From positions 62,001 through 126,000 of the forward strand of contig NZ_JAUYNB010000034.1 of the NCBI RefSeq assembly GCF_030699305.1: a DNA stretch of 64,000 nt. The letters run 5' to 3'. The translations under genes were made by a program, and so were the position numbers. This stretch comes from Novosphingobium sp. (GTDB taxonomy: Bacteria; Pseudomonadota; Alphaproteobacteria; Sphingomonadales; Sphingomonadaceae). Within the stretch, counting starts at the first letter, position 1; every line of letters begins with the position of its first letter. Shown piece by piece: positions 1-10,791 of the stretch. The notes under the pieces are model-generated. The model worked only from the letters and a program-made list of their open reading frames with translations, was not told the DNA's origin and made no database searches.

Positions 1-1025
1 CCGTCCCAGCGGGTGTTGCGGTCAGCCCCGGTGGTCGCGCGGTTGCCGTCATCGATGCAGATGCCGGTGCCCAGATCGTAGGAACAACCGCCGTTGGCGG
101 TCGGCTGGATCGAGAACACCCCGCCTGCCGTGGTGACATTGGTCGTGCCCCGGCGGACCCGCACCCCGCCCACGGTCGCAAAGTTGCCCCAGTGTGCCAG
201 CGTGCTGGTGTCATCCAGGCTGTTCGATCCCGCAAAGATGGTGCCGGCGAACTCAGCGAACGCCCGGTGATCCGACGTGGCGGTAAAGGGCAGGTCCTGC
301 GACGTCAGCGCGGTCCGGTTGGTATAGTTGAACAGGACCGAAAAGTTGCCGCGCCCGTTCGAGAAATCCGAGCCGAGATAGCCCGAAGCGTTGAATTCGC
401 GCAGGCCGGTGCCTTCGGCCCCGCCATACTGGAGCGAGAGGCTGCCGCCGTTGATGTTGTCCCGCAGCACGGTGTTGACCACACCGGCCACCGCATCGGT
501 GCCGTACAGCGCAGCGGCGCCATCGCGCAGCACTTCAACCCGCTTTACGCCGAACACCGGGATGGCGTTGGTGTTGTAGGTGGTGACCGGGGCGAGCGAT
601 GCGCTTGCCTGGCTGCTCGGGTGCTGGACGACCCGGCGACCGTTCAGCAGGACCAGGGTGTTGCCGACCCCAAGTCCGCGAAGGTCGATCGAGCCAACAT
701 CGCCGCGCGCGAAGTTGCTGCTGGTCTGACCGTTGCTGGTATTGAACGAAACGTCGCTCATTTGCGGGATCGAGCGGATCAGGTCATCACCGGAAACTGC
801 CGCCGTCGCCGCAATCTCTTCCTCGCTGACCACGGTAACCGGCAGGGCTTCGGTGATCTTGGAACCGGCGATGCGGCTCCCCGTAACCACAATCTCGCTG
901 CCTTTCGCGGTTTCTTCTGGCTGCGGCGGTGCCTCCTGCGCGGCCGCCTGCTGCGCGACAGCCAGGCCGATGAGCGATGCCGCGCACAGCACCTGCCTGC
1001 GGATGGAGTGTGATTTGCTGACCAT
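1..1025 (-). CDS. TonB-dependent receptor, N-terminal part (runs off the window)
   Basis: Outer-membrane active transporter energised by TonB; the substrate cannot be told from this part. Reading the minus strand from the ATG at 1025 gives a signal peptide ending near AAAQEA, then a TonB-box-like stretch (GSEIVVTGSRI), then a plug domain with LRGLG, NTLVLLNGRR, VEVLRDGAAALYGTDAVAG and GVVN. These are typical plug motifs of the large Sphingomonadales receptor family. A purine-rich ribosome site (AGGGGG) lies about 7 bases upstream. About 340 codons are visible; the beta-barrel lies beyond the left edge. The divergent amidohydrolase at 1272 may be functionally linked, but that is only a guess from position. 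Confidence 0.93.
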   Translation of the reverse strand, partial: MVSKSHSIRRQVLCAASLIGLAVAQQAAAQEAPPQPEETAKGSEIVVTGSRIAGSKITEALPVTVVSEEEIAATAAVSGDDLIRSIPQMSDVSFNTSNGQTSSNFARGDVGSIDLRGLGVGNTLVLLNGRRVVQHPSSQASASLAPVTTYNTNAIPVFGVKRVEVLRDGAAALYGTDAVAGVVNTVLRDNINGGSLSLQYGGAEGTGLREFNASGYLGSDFSNGRGNFSVLFNYTNRTALTSQDLPFTATSDHRAFAEFAGTIFAGSNSLDDTSTLAHWGNFATVGGVRVRRGTTNVTTAGGVFSIQPTANGGCSYDLGTGICIDDGNRATTGADRNTRWD

Positions 1026-1271
1026 TGAGAACCCCCTGTTCGTGCTGAGCCGTCCCTGACGCGGCCACACTTGTTGCCGCACCTGCCATGTTTGACGCAA
1101 TGCAGCAATGAAACCCCACTTTAAATTTCCGGCGACGGCTGCGGGGTTAAAAGTCGGCCAATTCTGCCAGTTCTGCCGCCGCACCGGCTTGAACGGGGAA
1201 ATGATGGGGTAAGCAGACAACGCTGCGTCATTGCGTTACGAACCCGGATTATCGGTTGATGGAGGTGCGGT

Positions 1272-3086
<1,815 letters not shown>

Positions 3087-3217
3087 TCGCCGCCTGCGGG
3101 CGCGGTCAGCGCAGCGCCAAGCGCCACTGCCAGATCCCGCGCGGTCCGCGCCGCGCCGGTCCGTCAGCTCGCAGCCGCAATGCTCATCCGCGTCCGGCGC
3201 GATGCTGGATCTGAAAT

Positions 3218-4720
3218 TTACTTCTGGGCCGCGCCGAACAGTGCTTCGCGGATCACATAGAAGATCGTGTGCTGTTCGATCGTGCCGCGCAGCAAATGCG
3301 CTCCCGGCCCGGACGCGCGCACCGCCACGTCCTCACCGGCATGCGTCTCGCTCGACAGCGGAACGGTGGCCTGCTGGCGGTAATCCGGCGCAGCGGTATC
3401 CACCGCGACCGGATCGTGCCGCGCGTGATCATGTCCGGCGCCCGGTCCGTTGGCATAGCCGAGCGTCGTATAGCCCTTGCCGTCCATGGCGAGCTGCGGC
3501 TTGCCCGGTGCTTCCGCGACGGCCCCGAGAATCGGATTGCCGCGCACCGGATAGCCACTGATCGTCAGGGTGTGACTGTGATCCGCCGTGGTCACGATCA
3601 GGGTGTCGTTGGCGCTGGTCAGGCGCAGCGCCGCGGCGACCGCTTCATCAAACGCCTTGGCATCGGTCAGCGCGCGAAACGCGTTGCCGGCGTGGTGGGC
3701 ATGATCGATCCGGCCACCTTCGATCAGCAGCACATAGCCCTTGTCGCTGCGGGACAAGGCCCGAATCGCGGTCTCGGTCATTTCCACCAGCGACGGTTCA
3801 CCCGCCGGATCCTTTGCGCGATCCGCTTCAAACTGCATGTGGTTCGGTTCAAACAGGCCCAGCAGACGCGTATGCCGGGCTGGATCGAAGGTCAGAAACT
3901 GGGCGCGGTTCCAGGCATAATGCCCGTTCGGATTGGCGCGCTGCCAGGCCGCGATCAGATCGCGGCCATCGCCGCGCGCACCCGATTTCCCGGCATGTTC
4001 CGGGTCGCGTACGGATTTGGGCAGGAAGTGCGTCCGGCCCCCGCCCAGCACCACGTTGAGCCGTGCGCCGGTGCTGCCCTCGATCAGTTGCCGGGCGATA
4101 TCGGTGCAGCCCTGATCTTTCGCGGCTTGCGGCATGTCAGCGTCGGATTCCCAATCGCGCTGGACCGTTTGGGCATAGGCGGACGCGGGCGTGGCGTGGG
4201 TGATGCCGGTGGTGGTGACCACGCCCGTGGCGAGGCCGCGGTCCTGCGCCAGGCCGATCAGCGACGGGACAAGCTGGCCCTTGCCCGAAGCGCAGTTGCC
4301 GACCTGGGCTTCGGGGCCAACCCCGATCATGCCGTTGCGCGTTTTGATCCCGGCCATGATGGCGGTCGCCGTGGGCGCGGAATCGGACACTTGCGCATCG
4401 TGCGAGTAGGTCTTGACCAGCGCCGCATAGGGCAGGGCGTCCATCGCGGTTTCAAAGGATTCGCCGTCTTTGCCAGCCGCTTGCCCGGCAAAAATCCGCG
4501 CGGCGGTGATCGTCGATACACCCATCCCGTCACCGATGAAGATGATGACATTACGCGCTCTGGAGGGCGGGACCGGTTCGCGCTTGAGCCGCTCCAGCGC
4601 CGCCTCGCCCTGCGCGCGGTAGGCTGCGGTATCTGCCGCCGCATCTGCTGCCGTCTGGGCATAGGCGGGAACGGCAAGGCACACAGCAGCAATCAGGCAG
4701 GCAGGACGGTAAAGGCGCAT
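3218..4720 (-). CDS. phoA: Alkaline phosphatase (PhoA family)
   Basis: Periplasmic phosphomonoesterase that releases phosphate from organic esters. 500 residues starting MRLYRPACLIAAVCLAV, a clear signal peptide cut near AYAQ. Visible family motifs: the metal-binding FIGDGMG, the nucleophile serine in DSAPTATA, HAHHAGN, TADHSHTL and the late HAGEDVAV histidine. Length fits PhoA-type enzymes. It is transcribed alone, divergent from the arsenic operon. A perfect dyad 40-55 bases upstream of the start could be its control site. Confidence 0.95.
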   Translation of the reverse strand: MRLYRPACLIAAVCLAVPAYAQTAADAAADTAAYRAQGEAALERLKREPVPPSRARNVIIFIGDGMGVSTITAARIFAGQAAGKDGESFETAMDALPYAALVKTYSHDAQVSDSAPTATAIMAGIKTRNGMIGVGPEAQVGNCASGKGQLVPSLIGLAQDRGLATGVVTTTGITHATPASAYAQTVQRDWESDADMPQAAKDQGCTDIARQLIEGSTGARLNVVLGGGRTHFLPKSVRDPEHAGKSGARGDGRDLIAAWQRANPNGHYAWNRAQFLTFDPARHTRLLGLFEPNHMQFEADRAKDPAGEPSLVEMTETAIRALSRSDKGYVLLIEGGRIDHAHHAGNAFRALTDAKAFDEAVAAALRLTSANDTLIVTTADHSHTLTISGYPVRGNPILGAVAEAPGKPQLAMDGKGYTTLGYANGPGAGHDHARHDPVAVDTAAPDYRQQATVPLSSETHAGEDVAVRASGPGAHLLRGTIEQHTIFYVIREALFGAAQK

Positions 4721-4759
4721 GGGACACTCCGGTTTTGCGGCTCCCTAGCAGTCACCTCG

Positions 4760-4775
4760 TGTCACTTGCGTGACA
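4760..4775. promoter_or_regulatory. 16-bp dyad upstream of phoA
   Basis: TGTCAC-TTGC-GTGACA is a perfect inverted repeat. A further GTCAC lies ten bases to its left, so on the minus strand TGTCA/TGAC units recur at about helical spacing, loosely like a Pho box. Position in front of phoA suggests phosphate control; assignment to PhoB is inference. Confidence 0.4.
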
Positions 4776-4894
4776 AGCCGCCAGCGCCGCCAGCGCCGCC
4801 ATCCGCGCCATCAACCGGTTCAGCGCCGCGCCGAATTACCGTTTGACTATCCGGCCGGGTTTCGTATTTCGATATTTCTAGAAGGATGCCGTTC

Positions 4895-5287
4895 ATGAAT
4901 AGTCCGGAGTCGCAGGATTGGGCGATCGACGCGCTGGGTGCGCTGGCCCATGAAACCCGGCTATCGGTGTTCCGCGCGCTGGTGAAAGCCGGTCCGGACG
5001 GTATGATTGCCGGCGCAATTGCTGAATCCCAGAACGTCCCGCCGTCCACCTTGTCGCACCATCTGGCGACGCTTGAGCGGGCCGGGCTGGTGCAGTCAGA
5101 GCGGGAAAGCCGGCTGATCCATTACCGCGCCGATTTTTCCGGCATGCGCCGCCTGCTGACGTTCCTGATGCAGGATTGTTGCCAGGGAGCGCCGGAAATG
5201 TGCGGCGACCTGCTTGGTGAACTGGTCTGCAACCCGCCGCAGCGCCGGGACGCCGCAAGGTCTGGAGCGCCGGGAGCCAGCCCATGA
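4895..5287 (+). CDS. arsR: ArsR/SmtB-family arsenic repressor
   Basis: 130-residue winged-helix repressor. Domain marks: ALGALAHETRLSVFRALV, then the recognition helix region VPPSTLSHHLATLERAGLV and the wing ESRLIHYRA. Near the C-terminus sits DCCQGAPEMC, a cysteine pair plus a third cysteine, a plausible arsenite-binding site of the C-terminal type known in some ArsR proteins. An ATG nine bases earlier (4886) is possible, but GAAGGA at 4881-4886 is correctly spaced for 4895. First gene of arsR-arsC-acr3, so it most likely represses this operon and is released by As(III)/Sb(III). The AT-rich stretch just upstream (4861-4880) is a likely operator. Confidence 0.93.
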   Translation: MNSPESQDWAIDALGALAHETRLSVFRALVKAGPDGMIAGAIAESQNVPPSTLSHHLATLERAGLVQSERESRLIHYRADFSGMRRLLTFLMQDCCQGAPEMCGDLLGELVCNPPQRRDAARSGAPGASP

Positions 5288-5402
5288 CCGCGCACCGGGG
5301 GAGCGAACACCCCGCAGCGGCCTGAAGCATCGGCAAACTGGCGATGCCCCAGCAACTCAACACAATTGGCAGGGCCGCAGCGGCCAGCACAGGAGCAAGC
5401 GC

Positions 5403-5837
5403 ATGACCGACATGATTATCTACCACAACCCGGCGTGCGGCACGTCGCGCAATGCGCTGGCCATGATCCGCAATGCGGGGATTGAGCCGCATGTCGTCGA
5501 ATACCTCAAGACGCCGCCGTCGCGGGCGCTGCTGGAAAGCCTGATCGCCCGCGCCGGAACCACCGCGCGCGCGCTGCTGCGCGAAAAGGGCACGCCCTAT
5601 GCCGAACTGGGGCTGGACAACGCGGACCTGACCGACGCTCAGCTGATCGACGCGATGATGGCGCATCCGGCGCTGATCAACCGCCCGTTGGTGGTCTCGC
5701 CGCTGGGGGTGAAGCTGTGCCGCCCTTCGGAAGAAGTGCTGGATCTGATCCCGGCAGACCAGCGCGCCGCCTTTGCCAAGGAAGACGGCGAACAGGTGAT
5801 CGACGCCAGCGGCAACCGCGTGAAGCAGGAAGGCTGA
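5403..5837 (+). CDS. arsC: Arsenate reductase, glutaredoxin-dependent
   Basis: Cytoplasmic enzyme reducing arsenate to arsenite with glutathione/glutaredoxin. 144 residues from the ATG at 5403 with AGGAG upstream. Shows the ArsC signature IYHNPACGTSRNAL with the catalytic cysteine, the conserved arginine in INRPLVV, and CRPSEEVLDLI. Length and order match the R773-type ArsC. It lies 115 bases after arsR and ends three bases before acr3, so the three form one operon. The arsR-arsC gap has no convincing gene. Confidence 0.95.
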   Translation: MTDMIIYHNPACGTSRNALAMIRNAGIEPHVVEYLKTPPSRALLESLIARAGTTARALLREKGTPYAELGLDNADLTDAQLIDAMMAHPALINRPLVVSPLGVKLCRPSEEVLDLIPADQRAAFAKEDGEQVIDASGNRVKQEG

Positions 5838-5840
5838 ACC

Positions 5841-6929
5841 ATGGCCGATACCGCGACCGCCCCGCCGCCCGCACTGTCGCCTGCCCCGTCGCCATTAGGC
5901 ATTTTCGAACGCTGGCTGTCGCTGTGGGTGGCGCTCGCCATTGTCGCGGGCATGATCCTTGGCAACCTGGCACCGGACGCCATTTCCGCGCTCGCCGCGC
6001 TGGAAGTGGCATCGGTCAACCTGGTCGTGGCCGTGCTGATCTGGGCGATGATCTACCCGATGATGGTCGGGGTCGATTTTGCCAGCATCCGCGATATCCG
6101 CCGCAAGCCGCGCGGGTTGATCATCACGCTGGTGATCAACTGGTTGATCAAGCCGTTCACGATGGCCGCTATCGCGGTGCTGTTCTTCGACACCCTGTAT
6201 GCGGGGCTGCTCCCCCACGATGATGCGCAGCAATATATCGCGGGGCTGATCCTGCTCGGCGCGGCGCCCTGCACCGCGATGGTGTTTGTCTGGTCGCAGA
6301 TGACCAGGGGCGATCCGGCCTATACGCTGGTGCAGGTCGCGGTGAACGATCTGGTGATGATCGCGGCGTTTGCGCCGATCGTGGCCCTGCTGCTGGGCGT
6401 GACCGACATCGTGGTCCCGTGGGAAACCCTGCTGCTGTCGGTCGTGCTGTATGTGGTGATCCCGCTGGCCGCCGGAGCGTTCACCCGGCGGCGCGTGATT
6501 GCGGCGCACGGCGGGGCTGTAACCGCCGTCGATGCGTTCACCGCGCGGCTCAAGCCCTGGTCGGTGATCGGCCTGCTTGCCACCGTGGTGTTGTTGTTCG
6601 CGTTTCAGGCGGAAACGATCGTGGCCAATCCGCTGCTGATCGTGCTGATTGCGATCCCGATCATCATCCAGTCCTATGGTATTTTCGCGATTGCCTATGC
6701 CTGGGCCTTTGCGTGGAAAGTGCCGCACAACATCGCCGCACCTTGCGCCATGATCGGCACGTCCAACTTCTTCGAACTGGCCGTGGCGGTGGCGATCGGG
6801 TTGTTCGGCCTGTCGAGCGGGGCCGCGCTGGCAACCGTGGTGGGCGTGCTGGTGGAAGTGCCGGTGATGCTTTCGCTGGTGGCCTTTGCCAATGCCACAC
6901 GGCACCGCTTCACCGGGAACGCGGCATGA
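5841..6929 (+). CDS. acr3: ACR3-family arsenite efflux permease
   Basis: Inner-membrane arsenite exporter driven by the proton motive force. 362 residues with about ten hydrophobic segments. Recognisable ACR3 features: [17 protein letters not shown] at the first helix, [11 protein letters not shown], the conserved functional cysteine in [13 protein letters not shown], and [20 protein letters not shown] late in the protein. It starts three bases after arsC stops, indicating translational coupling. With arsR and arsC this makes a complete minimal arsenic resistance operon. Confidence 0.95.
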   Translation: MADTATAPPPALSPAPSPLGIFERWLSLWVALAIVAGMILGNLAPDAISALAALEVASVNLVVAVLIWAMIYPMMVGVDFASIRDIRRKPRGLIITLVINWLIKPFTMAAIAVLFFDTLYAGLLPHDDAQQYIAGLILLGAAPCTAMVFVWSQMTRGDPAYTLVQVAVNDLVMIAAFAPIVALLLGVTDIVVPWETLLLSVVLYVVIPLAAGAFTRRRVIAAHGGAVTAVDAFTARLKPWSVIGLLATVVLLFAFQAETIVANPLLIVLIAIPIIIQSYGIFAIAYAWAFAWKVPHNIAAPCAMIGTSNFFELAVAVAIGLFGLSSGAALATVVGVLVEVPVMLSLVAFANATRHRFTGNAA

Positions 6930-7040
6930 CCGGCAGCGAAGCGCACCAGCGCGCTGGGCCTGGGCAATGGCCGGGCCGACCGCTGCATGCTCCAAAGCCC
7001 CGCCGCCGCCCATGACGGCTCCCCGGCGAGCAGCCTGGAA

Positions 7041-7631
7041 TCAGACTCCGCCCCCGTTGTGAATCGTTTTTGCCGACACGGTCTTGCGCTTGTCTGGCAT
7101 GATCGTGGGCAGCGCTGCGGCCCGTTGCATCAGCGCCAGCAGGTCAGCCGGCCCGGATTCGGCCCCGAGCGGCAGGTCGGGTATGACCGGTCCGACCCGC
7201 AAGTCGCCGCTCGGGCGGACGAATTCGCGGGTCGCGATGTAGGCGGTGAAGCCGGTATTCGGCAATCGGCTCGGCATCATGTTGCCGGTCTGGTTGGCAA
7301 ATCCGCCGGTCGGTCGGCCTGCGAGCACCGCCAGACCGTGATCCTGCAGGGTGGTGGCAAACAGGATCCCGGCCGAATAGGTCAGCTCGTCGATCAGGAC
7401 AGCGACCGGGCCGCTGAAGTGTTTCTGCGGGTCAGCCGGTTCGATTACCTTGTCGGTCAGGTCGAATGCGACCATTTTTCCCGGCTGACCACGATAGCCC
7501 AGCAGACCGTTGTTGTCTGCGTTAAGCCGCTCGCGGGCCTGCGCCACCTGCGCGACCGGCTGACGCAGAAGGTAACGGATGACCTGCGCACCAGCATCGC
7601 TCTGCCCGCCGGTGATCGACGCAGGCGAGTA
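7041..7631 (-). pseudogene. S41-family peptidase, C-terminal remnant
   Basis: The minus-strand frame reads YSPASITGGQSDAG onward to a normal stop at 7041. It includes FSGPVAVLIDELTYSAGILFA, with the probable catalytic serine of the S41 (C-terminal processing/tricorn-like) fold, and LAGRPTGG. Everything upstream is missing: beyond about 7632 the frame meets a stop within five codons and the sequence changes to lower-GC island DNA. The N-terminal domain and promoter are gone, so it should be inactive. The truncation point marks the left end of the accessory island. Confidence 0.8.
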
Positions 7632-7637
7632 GAGGCA

Positions 7638-8186
7638 ATGCGGCTAGAACGCTTCAACGATAAAGCGCACGTTATCCTACAGGACATGCTCGATTACGCC
7701 GAAGAAGAGGTCGTACGGCTTGGCCTGTGCGAACGCTGCAACGCCGTCGAATATCTCGCGCTTGACTACATCAAGACGTGCGCCGAATTCATCGAACACA
7801 GCGCGCAATATCTCGAAAACGACGAACGTATCGGGGCGGACCTGTTTCTAGCGAAGCTGGCGAAGGGACCGCTTGCCGCACGCTTCGAACGGAACAAGAG
7901 CATGTGCGCGTTACAGCTATCGACGAACACCCGCATGTACTTCCCAGAGTATCCGAAGCTGTTGCGGCTCGCCATGATGCACGTAATCCAGTCGGCAGCG
8001 GACGCGCAGGCGGTGCGTTGGAACGGCGTCGTACTGCTAGCCGCCGCGTCGCTGCCGAACGTGCGTACCGACGTTCGCCGCGAACTTCGCAGGCGGGGCA
8101 TGAATTACGACGTAACGCTAGTCGGCGATGCAACCGTAGCGCGGCGGATCGGACGCAACACAGGGTTTCTTATCAAGAATTTGTAG
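7638..8186 (+). CDS. Unrecognised 182-residue island protein
   Basis: I do not recognise this protein. From ATG 7638 it reads MRLERFNDKAHVILQ and is largely helical by appearance: charged N-terminal helix, LCERCN, AVEYLALDYIKTCAEFI, a central LLRLAMMHVIQSAADAQAVRW and a basic C-terminal part (RRELRRRGMNYDV, RRIGRNTGFLIKNL). No signal peptide or membrane segment. The start lies only a few bases inside the island border, so its own promoter and possibly N-terminal codons may have been lost; the same frame stays open into antisense peptidase sequence. It converges on vsr with a 94-base gap. A role accessory to the restriction system is possible but unsupported. Confidence 0.6.
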   Translation: MRLERFNDKAHVILQDMLDYAEEEVVRLGLCERCNAVEYLALDYIKTCAEFIEHSAQYLENDERIGADLFLAKLAKGPLAARFERNKSMCALQLSTNTRMYFPEYPKLLRLAMMHVIQSAADAQAVRWNGVVLLAAASLPNVRTDVRRELRRRGMNYDVTLVGDATVARRIGRNTGFLIKNL

Positions 8187-8280
8187 GTAGGATTGTAGTA
8201 TGATCATTTCGCAATCCCTAAATAGACGTATTATCAGCAATTTAGTGGACATAGGCGGCGGAACCGTGCTCCGCTTGTCT

Positions 8281-8679
8281 CTATCCAAGGAACGCCGATA
8301 GCCGTTGGGAAAGCGCATCGCCGTCGCGCGTTTCGCATTCCCAAATAACGAGTGTTTCCCAACCGCTCGTTTCCAGCGCAGCAATCGAACGCGCGTCGCG
8401 CTCGCGATTCCCCCCGACCTTGGCGTACCAGTAATCTGCATTAGTCTTCGGCTGTCGTGCGCCCCGCTTGCAGTCGTGCCCATGCCAGAAACAGCCGTGT
8501 ACGAAGATCACTTTTTGACGCGACGCGAAAACAAGATCGGGCTTGCCCGGCAATGTCGCCTTGTGAAGCCGATAACGGTATCCGAGTGCAGTAGCGGCAC
8601 GCCGAACGATCATTTCGGGCTTTGTGTCGCGAGACTTCACAGCGCGCATTACACGGCTGCGCTGTTCGGCCGTTTCCAT
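8281..8679 (-). CDS. vsr: Very short patch repair endonuclease
   Basis: Nicks 5' of T in T:G mismatches that arise when 5-methylcytosine made by a partner methyltransferase deaminates. 132 residues, usual Vsr length. Visible: RSRVMRAVKSRDTKPE at the start, GKPDLVF with the catalytic aspartate (D48), then FVHGCFWHGHDC with the active-site and zinc-ligand histidines/cysteines. It begins two bases after the restriction gene stops and is third in the operon methyltransferase-nuclease-vsr. Its target should be the methyltransferase site. Confidence 0.95.
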   Translation of the reverse strand: METAEQRSRVMRAVKSRDTKPEMIVRRAATALGYRYRLHKATLPGKPDLVFASRQKVIFVHGCFWHGHDCKRGARQPKTNADYWYAKVGGNRERDARSIAALETSGWETLVIWECETRDGDALSQRLSAFLG

Positions 8680-8681
8680 CG

Positions 8682-9617
8682 CTAGGTTTTGAATTCGATC
8701 TTTAGGCTTGGATCGGTTTCGTATTCTTCGACGACTTCGTTGTAGCGCGTGACAAGATCGCCAACCGCGACGCGCCGCCCTTCCGCTGCAAACTTACCCA
8801 ATTCATACAGGTTCAAAGCGATGAACTGTTCGATTTCGAACACGTCAACCCGGTCGCCAATGCCCGCGTTATCGGCAAGCGCTTCGGCAACGGTAAGCCC
8901 GCGCTGCATCGTAACAAGGATTGGCCTGTAGCCATCGTTCAAATTGTCGCGGCAGCGCTCGATAACCGCTTCGCCCGGCGACGTGGTGACGTGAATTGCT
9001 ACGTCGCCGATAAAGAAATCGCCCGCCCGTCCCGATTGTGCGTCGGAAGTCGAATAGCTGTTGTGCGAAAAGCCACCTGCGCCAAGCGCGCAATCGAGTT
9101 TCGCGCCGACTAAGTGTTGCAGGACAGCGCCAGCGTATTGAGTGCCCGGCGTAGTTTTTTGGCGTTCCTCCGCCTGTGCGATAACGTCGCGAACGACGGT
9201 GCGTAAGCTGCGCGAGGCATCCAGCCGGATTTTGAACGGCTTTGCGGCGAAGAATTCATGAACGCGCTCGATCCAGTAGCGTTCGATTGCGTCAAGATCG
9301 GAAGCACCTTGCGTCGCTAGATCGTTCAGAAACGCGACGTAGCTTTGCATGTTGCCAATGCTGCCCCGGCTCGTACGTCCGCCTTCGGAAGCAAGTACGC
9401 GCGTTATGCCGTGGCGGTTCAAAATGCTTTGAACTGCACCTTTCCCCAATCCAAGCACCTGCCCGCCGCCGTCCGTTAGCAGCTTTGTCGAATCGAGCGG
9501 CAAAGTGGTGCGAGCGTGATTTGTGACCACTAGAGCCACGCAAAGCGGACCTTTGCCTATGAAACGCCGATCTTTGGCAAACGTCGAAAGTGCGTCCTTC
9601 AATTCGTCGGCCGTCAC
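8682..9617 (-). CDS. Putative type II restriction endonuclease (DUF4928-like)
   Basis: 311 residues. The GTG start overlaps the methyltransferase stop (GTGA), indicating translational coupling. It resembles, from memory, DUF4928 proteins repeatedly encoded beside C5 methyltransferases. N-terminal half is helical with a winged-helix-like stretch (KGAVQSILNRHGI); the C-terminal half has AGAVLQHLVGAKLD followed by GRAGDFFIGDVAIHVTTSP, where an acidic D-x(n)-D/H core with GD...HV could be the nuclease centre. Position between methylase and vsr is the main support for a restriction role. No recognition site can be predicted. Confidence 0.72.
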   Translation of the reverse strand: MTADELKDALSTFAKDRRFIGKGPLCVALVVTNHARTTLPLDSTKLLTDGGGQVLGLGKGAVQSILNRHGITRVLASEGGRTSRGSIGNMQSYVAFLNDLATQGASDLDAIERYWIERVHEFFAAKPFKIRLDASRSLRTVVRDVIAQAEERQKTTPGTQYAGAVLQHLVGAKLDCALGAGGFSHNSYSTSDAQSGRAGDFFIGDVAIHVTTSPGEAVIERCRDNLNDGYRPILVTMQRGLTVAEALADNAGIGDRVDVFEIEQFIALNLYELGKFAAEGRRVAVGDLVTRYNEVVEEYETDPSLKIEFKT

Positions 9618-10777
9618 GCGGCGGCTCGCGCTTCGACGTTAAGCCCTAGAATTGGTTCGATAAGCTGTGCGGCAATGTGCCGAACAACGGGCACGCATAC
9701 GCCGTCGCCCGCGACGTGGTATGCATCATTGTAACGATCCGGCAGTACGTATTCGTCGTCCAGCCCCATGAGGCGCGCCGCTTCGCGTGGCGAAAGCAAG
9801 CGGGATCGGATCGACTGCCCCTCGACGACGACGATAGCTTGCCGACTAGACCCGCCTGCGGGCGTACGTAGGCAACCGGCAATGTCATCGAACCGCACTT
9901 CGGCACGCTGGCGCTTCACGCCATTTTCGTCCGGCCGCGTGCGCTTGTACACGCCGCCGACGCAGCGCTTTCCCGTCGCGCGGGCCTGTTCGATCTTCGC
10001 AAGGTGAAGCGGTGCCATCATTGCAAGAAGGCGGTTTGTTTCGGCCTTCGAATGCCAGCGGCAGTGCGTCGGCTTTTCTTCGATTATGTCGGCAAAGCCA
10101 ATGTTACGTGCGGGCGGCTTCGCTATGCTCCACCAAACCCATTGCGACTTAGCTTTGCCGCGAAGGCGCGCTTGTGCAGTGCGTAGCGCGGCCGGGTGCC
10201 ACGTCTCGTCCGGTTCGCTCCGCTTCAACCCTGTGGGCACTGTAACGTCGTCCGCGACAGCCACGAAAAACAGGCGCGGGCGGCTTTGCGGTACGAAGTG
10301 CTTGGCGTCGATCACGACAGCACCGTAGCGATAGCCTGCGTCTGAAAGTGCCGCGCAGATCGCTTCGAAATCTTTGCCATCGCGCGACGTAATTGCGCCA
10401 GTGACGTTTTCGAGAATGATGGTGCGAGGCGCGCGGCCTTCCGTGCGAAGCTGCGTCATTAGCCGCCAGAACGGCCAAAACGTGCCGGATCGCGTCATTA
10501 CGGCCGACGACGCTTCGCCTAGCCCGCGATACTTGCCCGCAAGCGATAAATCTTGGCAAGGGAACGACGCCCACGTGAGATCGGCGCGGCCGGGGAGATC
10601 GGCGGTTGTTACCTTTCCTACGTCACCGGGTACGAAATCGCCTTCGCCCCAATTTTCGATATAGGTCCGGGCTTTCATTTCGCTGAAATCATTCGCGAAC
10701 GCGCAGTGCCAGCCTTCGCCAAGGCCCGCTCGCGCCATTCCGCCGCCTGCGAAGAACTCGTAAAACGTAGGGTTCAA
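9614..10777 (-). CDS. DNA (cytosine-5) methyltransferase
   Basis: Modification enzyme of the island's restriction system. All key C5 motifs are present: I (FYEFFAGGGMARAG), IV with catalytic cysteine (SFPCQDLS, C74), VI (ENVTG), VIII (QSRPRLF), then the target-recognition region, IX (SPREAARLMGL) and X (AGDGVCVPVVRHIA). I chose the TTG at 10777 because AAGGGAGG sits six bases before it and motif I then starts at the usual place. An ATG at 10837 and a TTG at 10861 are in frame but have weaker sites. Length 387 residues. First gene of the operon. Confidence 0.93.
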   Translation of the reverse strand: MNPTFYEFFAGGGMARAGLGEGWHCAFANDFSEMKARTYIENWGEGDFVPGDVGKVTTADLPGRADLTWASFPCQDLSLAGKYRGLGEASSAVMTRSGTFWPFWRLMTQLRTEGRAPRTIILENVTGAITSRDGKDFEAICAALSDAGYRYGAVVIDAKHFVPQSRPRLFFVAVADDVTVPTGLKRSEPDETWHPAALRTAQARLRGKAKSQWVWWSIAKPPARNIGFADIIEEKPTHCRWHSKAETNRLLAMMAPLHLAKIEQARATGKRCVGGVYKRTRPDENGVKRQRAEVRFDDIAGCLRTPAGGSSRQAIVVVEGQSIRSRLLSPREAARLMGLDDEYVLPDRYNDAYHVAGDGVCVPVVRHIAAQLIEPILGLNVEARAAA

Positions 10778-10783
10778 GCGCGG

Positions 10784-10791
10784 CCTCCCTT
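10784..10791 (-). promoter_or_regulatory. Strong ribosome binding site deciding the methyltransferase start
   Basis: AAGGGAGG on the minus strand, six bases before TTG 10777. It is the best Shine-Dalgarno in this stretch and argues for a TTG start over the upstream in-frame ATG. Confidence 0.65.

Noticed and set aside
5288..5402. A small gene between arsR and arsC
   Set aside because: Short frames exist (for example ATG 5284 for 13 codons) but none has a ribosome site or recognisable sequence; treated as spacer.
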